DNA of 64,000 nt from Pedobacter africanus (GCF_900176535.1 NZ_FWXT01000005.1:1-64000), one strand, 5' to 3'. Positions 24,661 to 32,902 are shown, numbered from the stretch's first letter. Notes: generated by a model from the sequence alone, not told the origin. Numbers and translations are program-made.

Positions 24661-24688
24661 CAATTTTAAATTATTTTCACCCTTTCCA
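24642..24688 (-). terminator. hairpin after fecR overlapping the -35 box of site B
   Basis: AAAGGGTGAAAA on the minus strand (24685-24674) pairs with TTTTCACCCTTT (24660-24649), followed by TTTTTG. This looks like an intrinsic terminator for the sigma-FecR transcript whose descending arm is also the -35 box of the next promoter. Readthrough is possible because the stem is AT-rich at both ends. Confidence 0.55.
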
Positions 24689-24704
24689 GTTATTCAGAAA
24701 ATAA

Positions 24705-25832
24705 CTAACGCTGCTTAACTTTAATCAGTTCCCCTTTATTTACGAAATCAACCTGGCCGCTACTGAATTTGATGTTGTTCAAAATCTTATCCAAACCAGC
24801 ATTTTTTGGCATATCAACGGTAAAATGCAGTTTTTTTAGGCTTTCCTGTTCAAAAACAAAACTAACGTTATACTCACGTTCTAAACGGGAAGTGATCTCT
24901 TCGAGTGTATTGTCATTAAAATAAATATCCAGATCCTTCCAGGCCACATACAGACGCAGGTCTGCTTCCGATTTGGTTAACGACCCGCTTTCGGGGATAT
25001 AGACACCCAATTCACCAGGAAAAAGGGCTAATGACTGGTTGCCAGCCTGTAAGCTTACCTTACCACGCTCCAGCGCTGTATGCACCTTATGACCAAAGGT
25101 ACTGATACTGAATGCGGTACCCAAAACCTTAACATCCAGATCTTTCAGGTGCACCACAAAAGGTCTTGCAACATTATGGCTTACATCAAAATAAGCTTCC
25201 CCTTCCAATGTGACCTCTCTATTGTCTGGAGCAAAAGGTACGGGATAACTGAGCCTGGACCCGGCGTTTAGCCATACCATGGTACCATCACTTAGCTCAA
25301 GTCGAGTGTATTTACCCTTTGGCACGGAAAGGACATTGATATTTGGTTTCCGGCCGTCTTCAGGCAACTCAGTCTCGCGTTTGTATACCAGTTTCGTACC
25401 ATTTAAAGCTGCACCTTCCGTTTTTAAAACAGCAGACTGACTGGAGTCGAGTTCAACAGTTTGGCCATTTGCCAGTGTAAGCTGTACCTGGTTGCCTGCC
25501 AAAGGCGATGCAGTGTCTTTCTGACTTAAAAATAACCACAAGGCCGGTGCCAGCACCAGCAACAACACTGCAGCTATGGCAATTGCCCTATACAGCTTAA
25601 AGCGTTTTGCCCGAATTGTTTTTTCTTCGTACCGCTGCTTCAGCTCTTCCCAGCCTTCCTGAACCGGAAACCTGAGCCTCGGGTCTTCTTCTTTTATCCT
25701 CATATTTATTTCTTCTGCCAGCAGCAGCACTTCCAGCTCCTCCTGATTCAATTCTTCGTCCCTATGAAGATCATCCCGACCTTCCAGATGCTTTAACAGC
25801 TTATCCCAGTTTATTTTTTCTTCCTGTTCCAT
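24705..25832 (-). CDS. FecR-family anti-sigma factor
   Basis: A 375-residue inner-membrane protein. A cytosolic N-terminal part (1 to about 82, highly charged) should bind the sigma factor. One membrane helix (about 83-105, AIAIAAVLLLVLAPALWLFL) is followed by a periplasmic FecR domain (VPKGKYTRLELSDGTMVWLN; EGEAYFDVSHN) and a C-terminal DUF4974 (DIYFNDNTLEEITSRLEREY) that meets the STN domain of the SusC partner. It starts six bases after the ECF sigma stop, so the two are translated as a pair. A hairpin closes the transcript before the TlpA-SusCD unit. Confidence 0.94.
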   Translation of the reverse strand: MEQEEKINWDKLLKHLEGRDDLHRDEELNQEELEVLLLAEEINMRIKEEDPRLRFPVQEGWEELKQRYEEKTIRAKRFKLYRAIAIAAVLLLVLAPALWLFLSQKDTASPLAGNQVQLTLANGQTVELDSSQSAVLKTEGAALNGTKLVYKRETELPEDGRKPNINVLSVPKGKYTRLELSDGTMVWLNAGSRLSYPVPFAPDNREVTLEGEAYFDVSHNVARPFVVHLKDLDVKVLGTAFSISTFGHKVHTALERGKVSLQAGNQSLALFPGELGVYIPESGSLTKSEADLRLYVAWKDLDIYFNDNTLEEITSRLEREYNVSFVFEQESLKKLHFTVDMPKNAGLDKILNNIKFSSGQVDFVNKGELIKVKQR

Positions 25833-25838
25833 ATCCTG

Positions 25839-26387
25839 TTAATAAAATCCTAACCATATGCCAATTATAATGATTGTCCTGATGAGCGACTGGCATTCGC
25901 GCCGCAAAAATTCGTAGGACAGTTTAATGTGTGTTTTCACCGTGTTTACAGAAATATCCAGCTGGGCGGCAATCTCGGTATATTTCAGACCTTCCCTGTT
26001 GCTCAGCAAAAACACCATTCTTCTTTTCTCGGGCATCTGCCCTATGATGGCCCATAGTTCCTGATCACGCTTACTTTCCAGTTCCTGGGTATCCTGTTCC
26101 TGCTGGCTGGCCAGATGAGCTGCCGCCTGCAGCAGCAGCTCATCATTATAGTCAACCCTTCTGGCTTTTTTCGTATGACTGAGTGCCGCATTTCTAACCG
26201 CTCTGAAAGCATAGCTCTTAAAGCTGGCATGCAGTGTTATGGTCAAAACTTTATCCAGACAGTACAGAAAAAAATTCTGAACAATATCTTTGGCCACATC
26301 CTCGTCTTCTACTACCCTGTATGCCACGGCACATAAAAAGGAATAATGTTCTTTAAAGAGCGCTTCAATTTTTAAAAGCTCTGCCAT
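25839..26387 (-). CDS. ECF-type RNA polymerase sigma factor (FecI-like)
   Basis: A 182-residue sigma factor. Region 2 spans about residues 10-75 (YRVVEDEDVAKDIVQNFFLY). Region 4 spans about 110-165 (MPEKRRMVFLLSNREGLKYT; AAQLDISVNTVKTHIKLSYE). The last residues are strongly hydrophobic (LIRTIIIIGIWLGFY), as in several Bacteroidota ECF factors. Partner FecR lies six bases downstream and a protease gene 26 bases upstream, so it may be transcribed with the two protease genes from site C, which would make it autoinduced. It is the best candidate for the factor that reads the CACCC-N16-CGCC promoters. Confidence 0.93.
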   Translation of the reverse strand: MAELLKIEALFKEHYSFLCAVAYRVVEDEDVAKDIVQNFFLYCLDKVLTITLHASFKSYAFRAVRNAALSHTKKARRVDYNDELLLQAAAHLASQQEQDTQELESKRDQELWAIIGQMPEKRRMVFLLSNREGLKYTEIAAQLDISVNTVKTHIKLSYEFLRRECQSLIRTIIIIGIWLGFY

Positions 26388-26413
26388 TGGCCTTAAGGTT
26401 TATCGTATTCGGT

Positions 26414-28489
26414 TTATTTGAGCATTATTAACTTGGTTATTAAATCCAGCGTCTTGTCTATATATATATCTGCCGAAAGCTCCTCTGTCCATTTGCCATA
26501 CCATTCCTTTTCTGCACCTTCATACCCAGGGGTGGCAATTACCTTTAATCTTTTTGCTTCGGGCAGCCTTGCTGTCTCGTCAATTTTCCGGATATATTCC
26601 TGTAAAGTTTGCTGCTGCTTTACAAATTCTGCTGGCTTCAAACTAAAAGGCTTCAACTGCTGTTCTGCCAGCAATTTACTATTTTCATCTATAATTTTAA
26701 AGGTATTTAATTGTAACCCTACTTCGCGACCCACTTTTTTCATTTTGCTCCAGGCATTAGCATTATTAACAGGCTTGTAATTTGCCGGTGCAATACTGTC
26801 CCAGGGCAGTGCCGAGTCCCTATGCTTCTCCCTGCTTTCCAGGTAAGCCAGTTTTCCGGGCAGTACCACGTCCGAACTCACTCCTCTTAATTGGGTTGAA
26901 GCACCGGTTACCCTGTAAAACTGGTATTGGCTGATCCTTAACGAGCCATAGCTTACATTAGGTATGCCTTTGGCCTTATTGCCCATTTTACCCATTGGAA
27001 TAGTTGGTTGTGCCGTGCCCTTTCCAAAGCTTGCCGGGGCACCTATAACCAGTCCTCGCCTATGGTCCTGTATTGCTGCCGCAAATATCTCTGAGGCCGA
27101 AGCACTGTTTTCGTTAATCATCACAACGAGTGGCCCATTGTATAAAGCCTTAGCTGTGGTTGTAGGGGTATACAGTGCATTGATTTCTTTTACCTGAACT
27201 TTTGGCCCCGGTCCTAGAAAAAACCCGGCAATGTCCACCACTTCATCCAGAGAGCCACCAGGATTATTGCGCAGATCGAAAACGATGCCACTTACCTTTG
27301 CATCTTTCAGTTTCAAAAGTTCGGTTTGCACATCAATAGCAGCATGCACGCCTTTAGCGTCGGTCGCATCAACATAAAACTCACTTAAATACATGTAGCC
27401 TATTTTTTTGCCGTTTTTCTGGATAACTGCACTCCTGGCCCGGCTCTCATTTTCATTAACTTCACCACGTTTTAAGGTTACCGTTTTCTGTTGTCCGTTT
27501 GCTTTTAACAAACCTAGTGAAACATTGGTATCTTTATCACCCCTAACCATCTCACTAACCTCTAAAATAGGCATCCCAACAACATCTATCATTTGCCCTG
27601 TGGCATTGCTTACGCTAACAATACGATCATCCACATCAACCTGCCCGCTCCTCCTGGCCATACCTCCCGGTCTTACAGACCTGATATAAATGTCGCCTTC
27701 TTTATCCTGCAACTCAACTCCAATACCAAAAAAGCGCCTGGAAGACCGCACATTCATTGTTTTCACTTGTATGGGCGGAAAATATACAGTATGCGGTTCT
27801 ACCTCAAGCGTAATAGTATTTAAAAATTGGCTAAATCTTTCACTTTGTGCCGAAGGGCCCGTTAAGTTCTTAAAGGTATTGGCTAGCCAACGGTCTACCT
27901 TAGCCCTGGCTTCTTTTTCGAGAGCAGGACTATTCATCCGCGTTTTATCCAGGTCCATCATTTTTTTCAATATAAGGTATTTGGCCCGTTGTGCCCAAAT
28001 CCGATCCAATTCAGCCTGGTTTACTGCGTAATCCCTTAATTTGCCATTTAACTGCACAGATCCGGGCTTTGTAAAATCAAAAGGTACTGCCAGGACTTTA
28101 CGGTAACCTGCTGCAGCGGCATTTAGCCGGTTTTGATAAATTTCAAAAGCCGCGTTAAAAAAAGCAAGCGATCCTTCGTTCAGTTCATTATCTACATTAA
28201 GTTCATAGCTTCTCAGTGTTTCGAAATCACTTTTCAAAAATACTTCCTTATTCGGATCAAGGCTTTCGAGATATTTTTTCCAGACAATTTTCGAGAAATT
28301 ATCGTCAATGGCTTTGGGGCGCACATGACTCTCTTTGAGATTTTTTACAACGGCAAGTACGGTGGCTTTCTGTATATCAGCAGCGCTGAATTCTTGTGCC
28401 TGGGCCTTCAGGGACTGCAAAGCACCTGCGCAAATTATTGCCGAACCGGCCACACCCCGCAGTATATTAAGGTAATTTTTATTCTTCAT
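26414..28489 (-). CDS. carboxy-terminal processing protease, Prc/Tsp-like (S41)
   Basis: A 691-residue exported protease. After the leader (to about residue 32) is the N-terminal helical Tsp domain (KEVFLKSDFETLRSYELNVD). A PDZ domain at about 245-340 (GIGVELQDKEGDIYIRSVRP) precedes the S41 catalytic core. The Ser-Lys dyad reads as Ser464 in NENSASASEIF and Lys490 in ASFGKGTAQP; a one-residue insertion relative to the usual TFGKG spacing is visible. A DUF3340-like C-terminal tail follows. Such proteases trim or degrade periplasmic and envelope proteins. It starts six bases after the stop of the trypsin-like protease gene. Confidence 0.93.
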   Translation of the reverse strand: MKNKNYLNILRGVAGSAIICAGALQSLKAQAQEFSAADIQKATVLAVVKNLKESHVRPKAIDDNFSKIVWKKYLESLDPNKEVFLKSDFETLRSYELNVDNELNEGSLAFFNAAFEIYQNRLNAAAAGYRKVLAVPFDFTKPGSVQLNGKLRDYAVNQAELDRIWAQRAKYLILKKMMDLDKTRMNSPALEKEARAKVDRWLANTFKNLTGPSAQSERFSQFLNTITLEVEPHTVYFPPIQVKTMNVRSSRRFFGIGVELQDKEGDIYIRSVRPGGMARRSGQVDVDDRIVSVSNATGQMIDVVGMPILEVSEMVRGDKDTNVSLGLLKANGQQKTVTLKRGEVNENESRARSAVIQKNGKKIGYMYLSEFYVDATDAKGVHAAIDVQTELLKLKDAKVSGIVFDLRNNPGGSLDEVVDIAGFFLGPGPKVQVKEINALYTPTTTAKALYNGPLVVMINENSASASEIFAAAIQDHRRGLVIGAPASFGKGTAQPTIPMGKMGNKAKGIPNVSYGSLRISQYQFYRVTGASTQLRGVSSDVVLPGKLAYLESREKHRDSALPWDSIAPANYKPVNNANAWSKMKKVGREVGLQLNTFKIIDENSKLLAEQQLKPFSLKPAEFVKQQQTLQEYIRKIDETARLPEAKRLKVIATPGYEGAEKEWYGKWTEELSADIYIDKTLDLITKLIMLK

Positions 28490-28495
28490 AAAAGT

Positions 28496-30157
28496 TTATT
28501 TGGCTAAGGAATCCTCAATGAATTTACGGACAACAGGAGCGGCGATAGCCAGGCTGCTGGTGCGACTAAAACGGGCTATGTTAATGCCGTAGAACTCTCC
28601 ATCAACCCCATACAATGGCCCTCCGCATTCCACTGGTTTTAACCTGCCATCGTGAATTATTACCTTTTCAAAGCCAGAAAACCGCACGCTCCGGCCGTCT
28701 GCAAACTTAGCAGCCATATGCATTTCCGATTGCGGTCTTATCTTAACCGGTACACGTTTTTCAAATGCAACCCCAGCCCTTGAAAGTTTTAAGATTGCGG
28801 TGTCATTTGTAATGTAACTATCAATCTCGTTATTCAGGTCCTCTTCATTAATTATTGTTTTTCCGTTCACACTCAGCAATTCATCTCCAACGCACAGCGA
28901 AGAGCTACTGGCCGGTCCACCCATCGCCAGGCTGGTAATCACCATTTTCCCCTCTACTGACTTAGCCGTAAGGCCTATATAAGCTATACTAGGTGCTTTA
29001 GGGATATCGATAAGGACATTACCAATTACGCTCATCAGTGAACCACCCTCAGGTTGCGGCGAAGTCAGGAGTTTGCCCAGATCAGCAAAAAGTATTGTAT
29101 CTGCCATAGCATTTAGATTTACCCCTCCTTTCAGCTTCTGATCAATCTGCAACAGTACAAGGTCGTTTGCAATATCACGGCTAACCACTTTTGCCGGTAC
29201 AGTATTACCCGGGCCCAACTCTACTTTAGCAACAGAACCCACCATAGCGCTTTTACTAACCAGGAAGCTTTTGTCTTTTAAATTCATATCTATCAGCGTG
29301 CCCAATACCGTAGCCTGTATACCCTTGCTTTTGTAAGGACTTTTTATTTTAAAGATGGTTCTGGACATTCTGTCGTTTAATCTCTTTTTCAATCCAACAT
29401 TGAGTTGTTCTATTCCCGGAAGGATTTTCAATTCTCCCGTCTGCGGATCGATGGAGAGCGGGCCTTGAATTGGTAAAGACGCATAGTTTTCGGTTTTGGT
29501 AAGTGCGTTCCAGTATATTCTATATAAATCTATGGGCACCTCAAAATTAGCATCTAACGACATGTCAATCCTGCTGTGCAGGCCAATTACCCTTCCCTTC
29601 ATATCAAATACAGGCCCTCCGGAATCGCCCGGTTCCATTAAACAGGTTGTACGTAAGTAGGCACCTCTTGCTTCGGGCTCCGCTATATATCCAAACCTTA
29701 TGGTTGGGGTTTTGGCTGCTACTGTACCCGGATAAGAGATACTGACGCAGGGCATGTATTGCCTTAACGAAGCCGACCATCCCATAGGAGCATAGGGCCA
29801 GGTCCCTTTTTCAATGATTTTTAACATCGCTGCATCATTGGAAGCAATTCGACCCAGGCCTCTCGCCAGTTTCTTTTTTCCATCCGGAAAAGTGAGCTGA
29901 TACAAAGTTCCGGGTTTAACCGCATGTGCAACAGATAACACATGCCCGGCGGTATCAACTACAACGCCGCTAAATATTCCGTCGCCGGATGCACCTTTGG
30001 TGGCATCGTAAACTGCAATCGATACGGAAGCCTGGTAAGCCTGGCGGACAACTTTTTGTATGTCCGGTCCTAGTTTTCCGAGCTCAACATGGCCAGTTTG
30101 TGCACCTGCCCTGCAACAAATTGCCAGCGCAGCAAGTAAAAATAATAATCTATTCAT
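28496..30157 (-). CDS. exported trypsin-like protease with second degenerate S1 domain and PDZ
   Basis: A 553-residue protein with a signal peptide (to about Ala19). Domain 1 (about 30-220) is a complete trypsin-like (HtrA-type) domain with His78 in VAHAV, Asp108 in ASNDAAML and Ser179 in PGDSGGP. From about 280 a second barrel-like unit starts: FLVSKSAMVG where the His would be, and RDIANDLVLLQID with Asp332. A PDZ-like domain (about 392-475) follows, then IIHDGRLKPVECGGPLYG, which has Cys511 in place of the nucleophilic Ser. A close homologue with the same layout is at 53731-55461. It is preceded by ECF-like promoter site C and leads the operon with the Prc-like protease. Confidence 0.87.
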   Translation of the reverse strand: MNRLLFLLAALAICCRAGAQTGHVELGKLGPDIQKVVRQAYQASVSIAVYDATKGASGDGIFSGVVVDTAGHVLSVAHAVKPGTLYQLTFPDGKKKLARGLGRIASNDAAMLKIIEKGTWPYAPMGWSASLRQYMPCVSISYPGTVAAKTPTIRFGYIAEPEARGAYLRTTCLMEPGDSGGPVFDMKGRVIGLHSRIDMSLDANFEVPIDLYRIYWNALTKTENYASLPIQGPLSIDPQTGELKILPGIEQLNVGLKKRLNDRMSRTIFKIKSPYKSKGIQATVLGTLIDMNLKDKSFLVSKSAMVGSVAKVELGPGNTVPAKVVSRDIANDLVLLQIDQKLKGGVNLNAMADTILFADLGKLLTSPQPEGGSLMSVIGNVLIDIPKAPSIAYIGLTAKSVEGKMVITSLAMGGPASSSSLCVGDELLSVNGKTIINEEDLNNEIDSYITNDTAILKLSRAGVAFEKRVPVKIRPQSEMHMAAKFADGRSVRFSGFEKVIIHDGRLKPVECGGPLYGVDGEFYGINIARFSRTSSLAIAAPVVRKFIEDSLAK

Positions 30158-30178
30158 ATAGTTTAGGTGGTTTCAGAT

Positions 30179-30208
30179 AAAGGCGAACAGGAATCAAAAA
30201 AGGGTGAA
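30179..30208 (-). promoter_or_regulatory. ECF-type promoter element, site C (double protease operon)
   Basis: On the minus strand CTTCACCC plus six T is followed after exactly 16 bases by CGCC (30185-30182), then TTTAT. The ATG at 30157 lies 24 bases beyond CGCC, after CACCTAAACTAT. Unlike sites A and B there is no inverted copy of the box. Confidence 0.68.
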
Positions 30209-30299
30209 GCCTATAAGAAAAAAAAATCAACATTAGCCAATAATCCGTCATGGTATGGTATTTGCCCGGATGTTGAATTTACATTTACAAAAATTACTT

Positions 30300-30710
30300 A
30301 TGAAACTAAACATCCTTATCCTATTTTCTCTTTTTGCTACCACGGTACTTTTCAGCTGCTCCAAAGAGAAAAATGACGGCCCCGGCACTGAGTACACCTA
30401 TAAACTAACCGGCCCCGGCACGGTAAAAGTACAGGTGCAGTATACGCCTACACTTACCGATCCGAATATGACGGAAGTGCCAGACGAAACCATCTACGAA
30501 GAACTGGTAACACCACCATGGCAGAAGACGGTAAGCATCCATAAAAATGTTTCGGGTGTAGGCTTTTCGGCCAGTATTAGTGAGGGGACGCCTGGTGCAA
30601 AATATACCATATCTGTACTGAGCAAAGAAGGCACCACTTTAAAAACAGCCGATTTTACCCTGGATGCCTATGGAGACGGGGTGATGTTAATTAACTATTA
30701 TCGCAATTAA
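30300..30710 (+). CDS. small beta-rich lipoprotein, possibly MmpS-like
   Basis: A 136-residue lipoprotein from the ATG at 30300 (MKLNILILFSLFATTVLFSC, Cys20). An earlier in-frame ATG at 30255 adds 15 residues in front of an already complete leader and is less likely. The mature part reads as an immunoglobulin-like beta sandwich: YTYKLTGPGTVKVQVQYTPT, TPPWQKTVSIHKNVSGVGFS, YTISVLSKEGTTLKTADFTL. The order resembles the MmpS/accessory-protein pattern, but the match is weak. It is divergent from the ECF-controlled protease operon without carrying the CACCC-N16-CGCC element itself, and it ends at a strong bidirectional hairpin. Confidence 0.7.
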   Translation: MKLNILILFSLFATTVLFSCSKEKNDGPGTEYTYKLTGPGTVKVQVQYTPTLTDPNMTEVPDETIYEELVTPPWQKTVSIHKNVSGVGFSASISEGTPGAKYTISVLSKEGTTLKTADFTLDAYGDGVMLINYYRN

Positions 30711-30721
30711 TGTCCCTTACC

Positions 30722-30768
30722 AAAACTCAAAAGGTTCAGAATGATGCTTCTGAACCTTTTGAGTTTTT
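30722..30768. terminator. bidirectional terminator between the lipoprotein and fasciclin genes
   Basis: A perfect 20-base stem (30722-30741 with 30748-30767, AAAACTCAAAAGGTTCAGAA and its complement) with a six-base loop. It has T tracts on both strands and lies between convergent genes. Confidence 0.9.
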
Positions 30769-30791
30769 CCAAAATTGATAACCTACTTAAA

Positions 30792-31340
30792 TCAAGGCAT
30801 CAACACAGTATCAATAACATGGATCACACCGTTTTTCTGCATTACATCTGCAATGGTTACAGTACTCATTCCACCTTTTTGATCTTTCAATACCAGTTTG
30901 TTACCTTTCATCCATGCCCATAATTTACCCCCGCTTACTGTAGTTAACTCTGCTTTTCCTTTTCCCTTTTTAATTGCGGCAGCAATTGTTTTGCTGTCCA
31001 TTTTCCCAGCTACAACATGATAGGTCAGAATTTTAACCAGCATATCTTTGCTTTCAGGTTTCAGCAGGGTCGCAACAGTTCCGGCAGGAAGCTTATCGAA
31101 GGCAGCATTTGTAGGCGCAAATACGGTAAAAGGCCCCTCGCCTTTCAAAGTACTAACCAGTCCCGCGGCTTTAACAGCCGCAACCAGCGTAGTATGGTCC
31201 TTTGAATTTACTGCATTGTCAACAATATCCTTGCTGGTATACATGGCTGCACCGCCAACCATAGGATTTTTCTGTGCGTAAACCTGAGTTGTAAATGCCA
31301 GGACTACCAGAGCAATTACAGATAAAATAAATCTTTTCAT
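30792..31340 (-). CDS. fasciclin-domain exported protein
   Basis: A 182-residue protein: signal peptide MKRFILSVIALVVLAFTTQVYAQ, then a single FAS1 domain. The signature blocks are GEGPFTVFAPTNAAFDKLPA, LVKILTYHVVAGKMDSKTIA and the closing NGVIHVIDTVLMP. FAS1 domains mediate adhesion or carbohydrate binding; in bacteria they are often secreted and membrane-associated. It is divergent from an ECF sigma/RskA-type anti-sigma pair, a common neighbourhood for small fasciclin proteins, so it may be part of that sigma factor's regulon. Confidence 0.93.
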   Translation of the reverse strand: MKRFILSVIALVVLAFTTQVYAQKNPMVGGAAMYTSKDIVDNAVNSKDHTTLVAAVKAAGLVSTLKGEGPFTVFAPTNAAFDKLPAGTVATLLKPESKDMLVKILTYHVVAGKMDSKTIAAAIKKGKGKAELTTVSGGKLWAWMKGNKLVLKDQKGGMSTVTIADVMQKNGVIHVIDTVLMP

Positions 31341-31451
31341 ACTTCTTTTTTGTTGTTAGTGTTTAAAAGAGATACGGATTATCTTTTCCACTGGATTTCT
31401 TTTGAAGATTTATTTCTTATTCACCCCTATTCTGTATATTTGACCTAATCG

Positions 31452-32000
31452 ATGACTGCGAAAAAAATCTCCCTTTCTGAAGAAGAGCTGATTAGTAAAC
31501 TGAAAGGTCAGGATACTATAGCCATACAGGCTTTGTATGATATGTATTCGGCCGCACTGTTTGGGGTGATTTCAAGACTGATTCCGCAAACAGAACTTGC
31601 TGAGGATGTATTACAGGAAACTTTTATAAAAATATGGAATTCTGCAGGCAGCTACGACAGCAGCAAAGGCCGTCTGTTTACATGGATGATGAACATTGCA
31701 CGTAATCTGGCAATTGATAAACTGCGTTCCAAAGATTTCAGAAATTCAAATAAAAACCTTGAGCTCGATAATAACGTAGATGCTATTGACGGGCAAAATG
31801 AAGTTACTTTTAATGCAGATGCCTTTGGGGTAAAAGAAATGGTTACTAAACTTAAACCAGAGTTGAACACTGTGTTAAATATGGTGTATTTTAAAGGGTA
31901 TACGCACCTGGAAGCAGCAAAAGAGTTAAATTTGCCTTTGGGTACTGTTAAAACGCGTATCAGGATGGCTATAATGGAGTTAAGAAAGCACTTTAATTAA
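31452..32000 (+). CDS. ECF sigma factor, SigK/RpoE-like
   Basis: A 182-residue sigma factor with region 2 at about 20-90 (ALYDMYSAALFGVISRLIPQ; LAEDVLQETFIKIWNSAGSY) and region 4 at about 125-178 (LNTVLNMVYFKGYTHLEAAK; LNLPLGTVKTRIRMAIMELR). It belongs to the type partnered with zinc-free RskA-like membrane anti-sigmas and not with FecR. TATATTTG, a good -7 element, lies 10 bases before the ATG. The anti-sigma gene begins one base after its stop. Likely targets are the fasciclin gene and perhaps the ferritin-like genes opposite, but no shared motif is evident. Confidence 0.93.
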   Translation: MTAKKISLSEEELISKLKGQDTIAIQALYDMYSAALFGVISRLIPQTELAEDVLQETFIKIWNSAGSYDSSKGRLFTWMMNIARNLAIDKLRSKDFRNSNKNLELDNNVDAIDGQNEVTFNADAFGVKEMVTKLKPELNTVLNMVYFKGYTHLEAAKELNLPLGTVKTRIRMAIMELRKHFN

Positions 32001-32001
32001 A

Positions 32002-32832
32002 TTGGAAGAGTTAAAAGCATATATGGAATCGGGCATACTTGAGCTTTACGTTCTGGGGCAGTTAAATGCACAGGAACAGGCCGAAGTAGAAGCAATGGCA
32101 ATAAAGTACCCTGAAATAAAACAGGAACTGGAAGCCATTGAAATTGCTATGGAACAATATGCGCAGCAGCAGGCCTTAGAACCTTCCGCAGGTTTGAAAA
32201 ATAAAATATTAAGCCAGATAACCCAGGAACCTGTAAAAGAGATTATTCTCCCCACTCCGATTAACTATGCACCTTACGAATCAAAGATAAGGACATTACG
32301 CGTTGCGCTTGCTACCTGTGCCTCTTTACTTGTGGTGAGTGGCGTTATGCTGTACAAAACCCACCATCAGCTGGGTGACGCCAAAGATCAGATTGCCAGC
32401 CTGAGCCTTGAAAAAGAACAATTTACCACCACGGTAAGCCACATGAGGCAAACCAATAACGACTTGCAAAAAATTGCAGATATGCCAAATGATCCTGACT
32501 GGAAAATTGTAAAACTTGCAGGAACCAAGATGGACCCTTCAGCAAAAATGGTGGTATACTGGCATGTAAGCGGCAAGCATGTGATGGTTGACAATTCAAA
32601 AATGGGCCTTCCTGCAAACGACAAGACTCACCAGTACCAGCTTTGGGCATTGGTGAATGGCAAGCCGGTTGATTTGGGTGTATTTGATGTAAAGGCCGAT
32701 AGCACGCACATATTGCTGCAGATGAAAGAAATTGCATCTGCACAGGCTTTTGCCGTAACCCTGGAAAAACGTGGCGGAAGCCCAGCCCCTACTATGGATA
32801 AGATGGTGGTAATGGGCGGCGTTTCAATTTAA
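32002..32832 (+). CDS. RskA-type anti-sigma factor
   Basis: A 276-residue inner-membrane protein. Translation appears to start at a TTG (32002), one base after the sigma stop: the family's N-terminal consensus (about seven residues, then ESGILELYVLGQL) needs that start, while the next ATG at 32023 would cut into it. A weak start would help keep the anti-sigma level tied to the sigma gene by coupling. The cytosolic sigma-binding domain (1 to about 75) is followed by one membrane helix (about 95-116, VALATCASLLVVSGVMLY) and a periplasmic RskA domain (MVVYWHVSGKHVMVDNSKMG; YQLWALVNGKPVDLGVFDVK). Confidence 0.9.
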   Translation: MEELKAYMESGILELYVLGQLNAQEQAEVEAMAIKYPEIKQELEAIEIAMEQYAQQQALEPSAGLKNKILSQITQEPVKEIILPTPINYAPYESKIRTLRVALATCASLLVVSGVMLYKTHHQLGDAKDQIASLSLEKEQFTTTVSHMRQTNNDLQKIADMPNDPDWKIVKLAGTKMDPSAKMVVYWHVSGKHVMVDNSKMGLPANDKTHQYQLWALVNGKPVDLGVFDVKADSTHILLQMKEIASAQAFAVTLEKRGGSPAPTMDKMVVMGGVSI

Positions 32833-32845
32833 TATGCTGTAAAAA

Positions 32846-32878
32846 TAAAAACCCCGCAAGTGCTTGAACCTGCGGGGT
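32846..32878 (-). terminator. rho-independent terminator of the ferritin-like gene pair
   Basis: ACCCCGCA at 32851-32858 and TGCGGGGT at 32871-32878 form an 8-base GC-rich stem. On the minus strand it is followed by TTTTTATTTTTA. On the plus strand the T run is lacking, so it mainly serves the minus-strand genes but may also slow the anti-sigma transcript. Confidence 0.75.
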
Positions 32879-32902
32879 AACCCTATCTAACTAACTCTAT
32901 TT

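Noticed and set aside
31432..31452. CACCC followed after 16 bases by ACCT upstream of the ECF sigma gene at 31452
   Set aside because: No T tract after CACCC, no YGCC box, and the distance to the ATG is too short. TATATTTG there is better explained as a primary-sigma -7.
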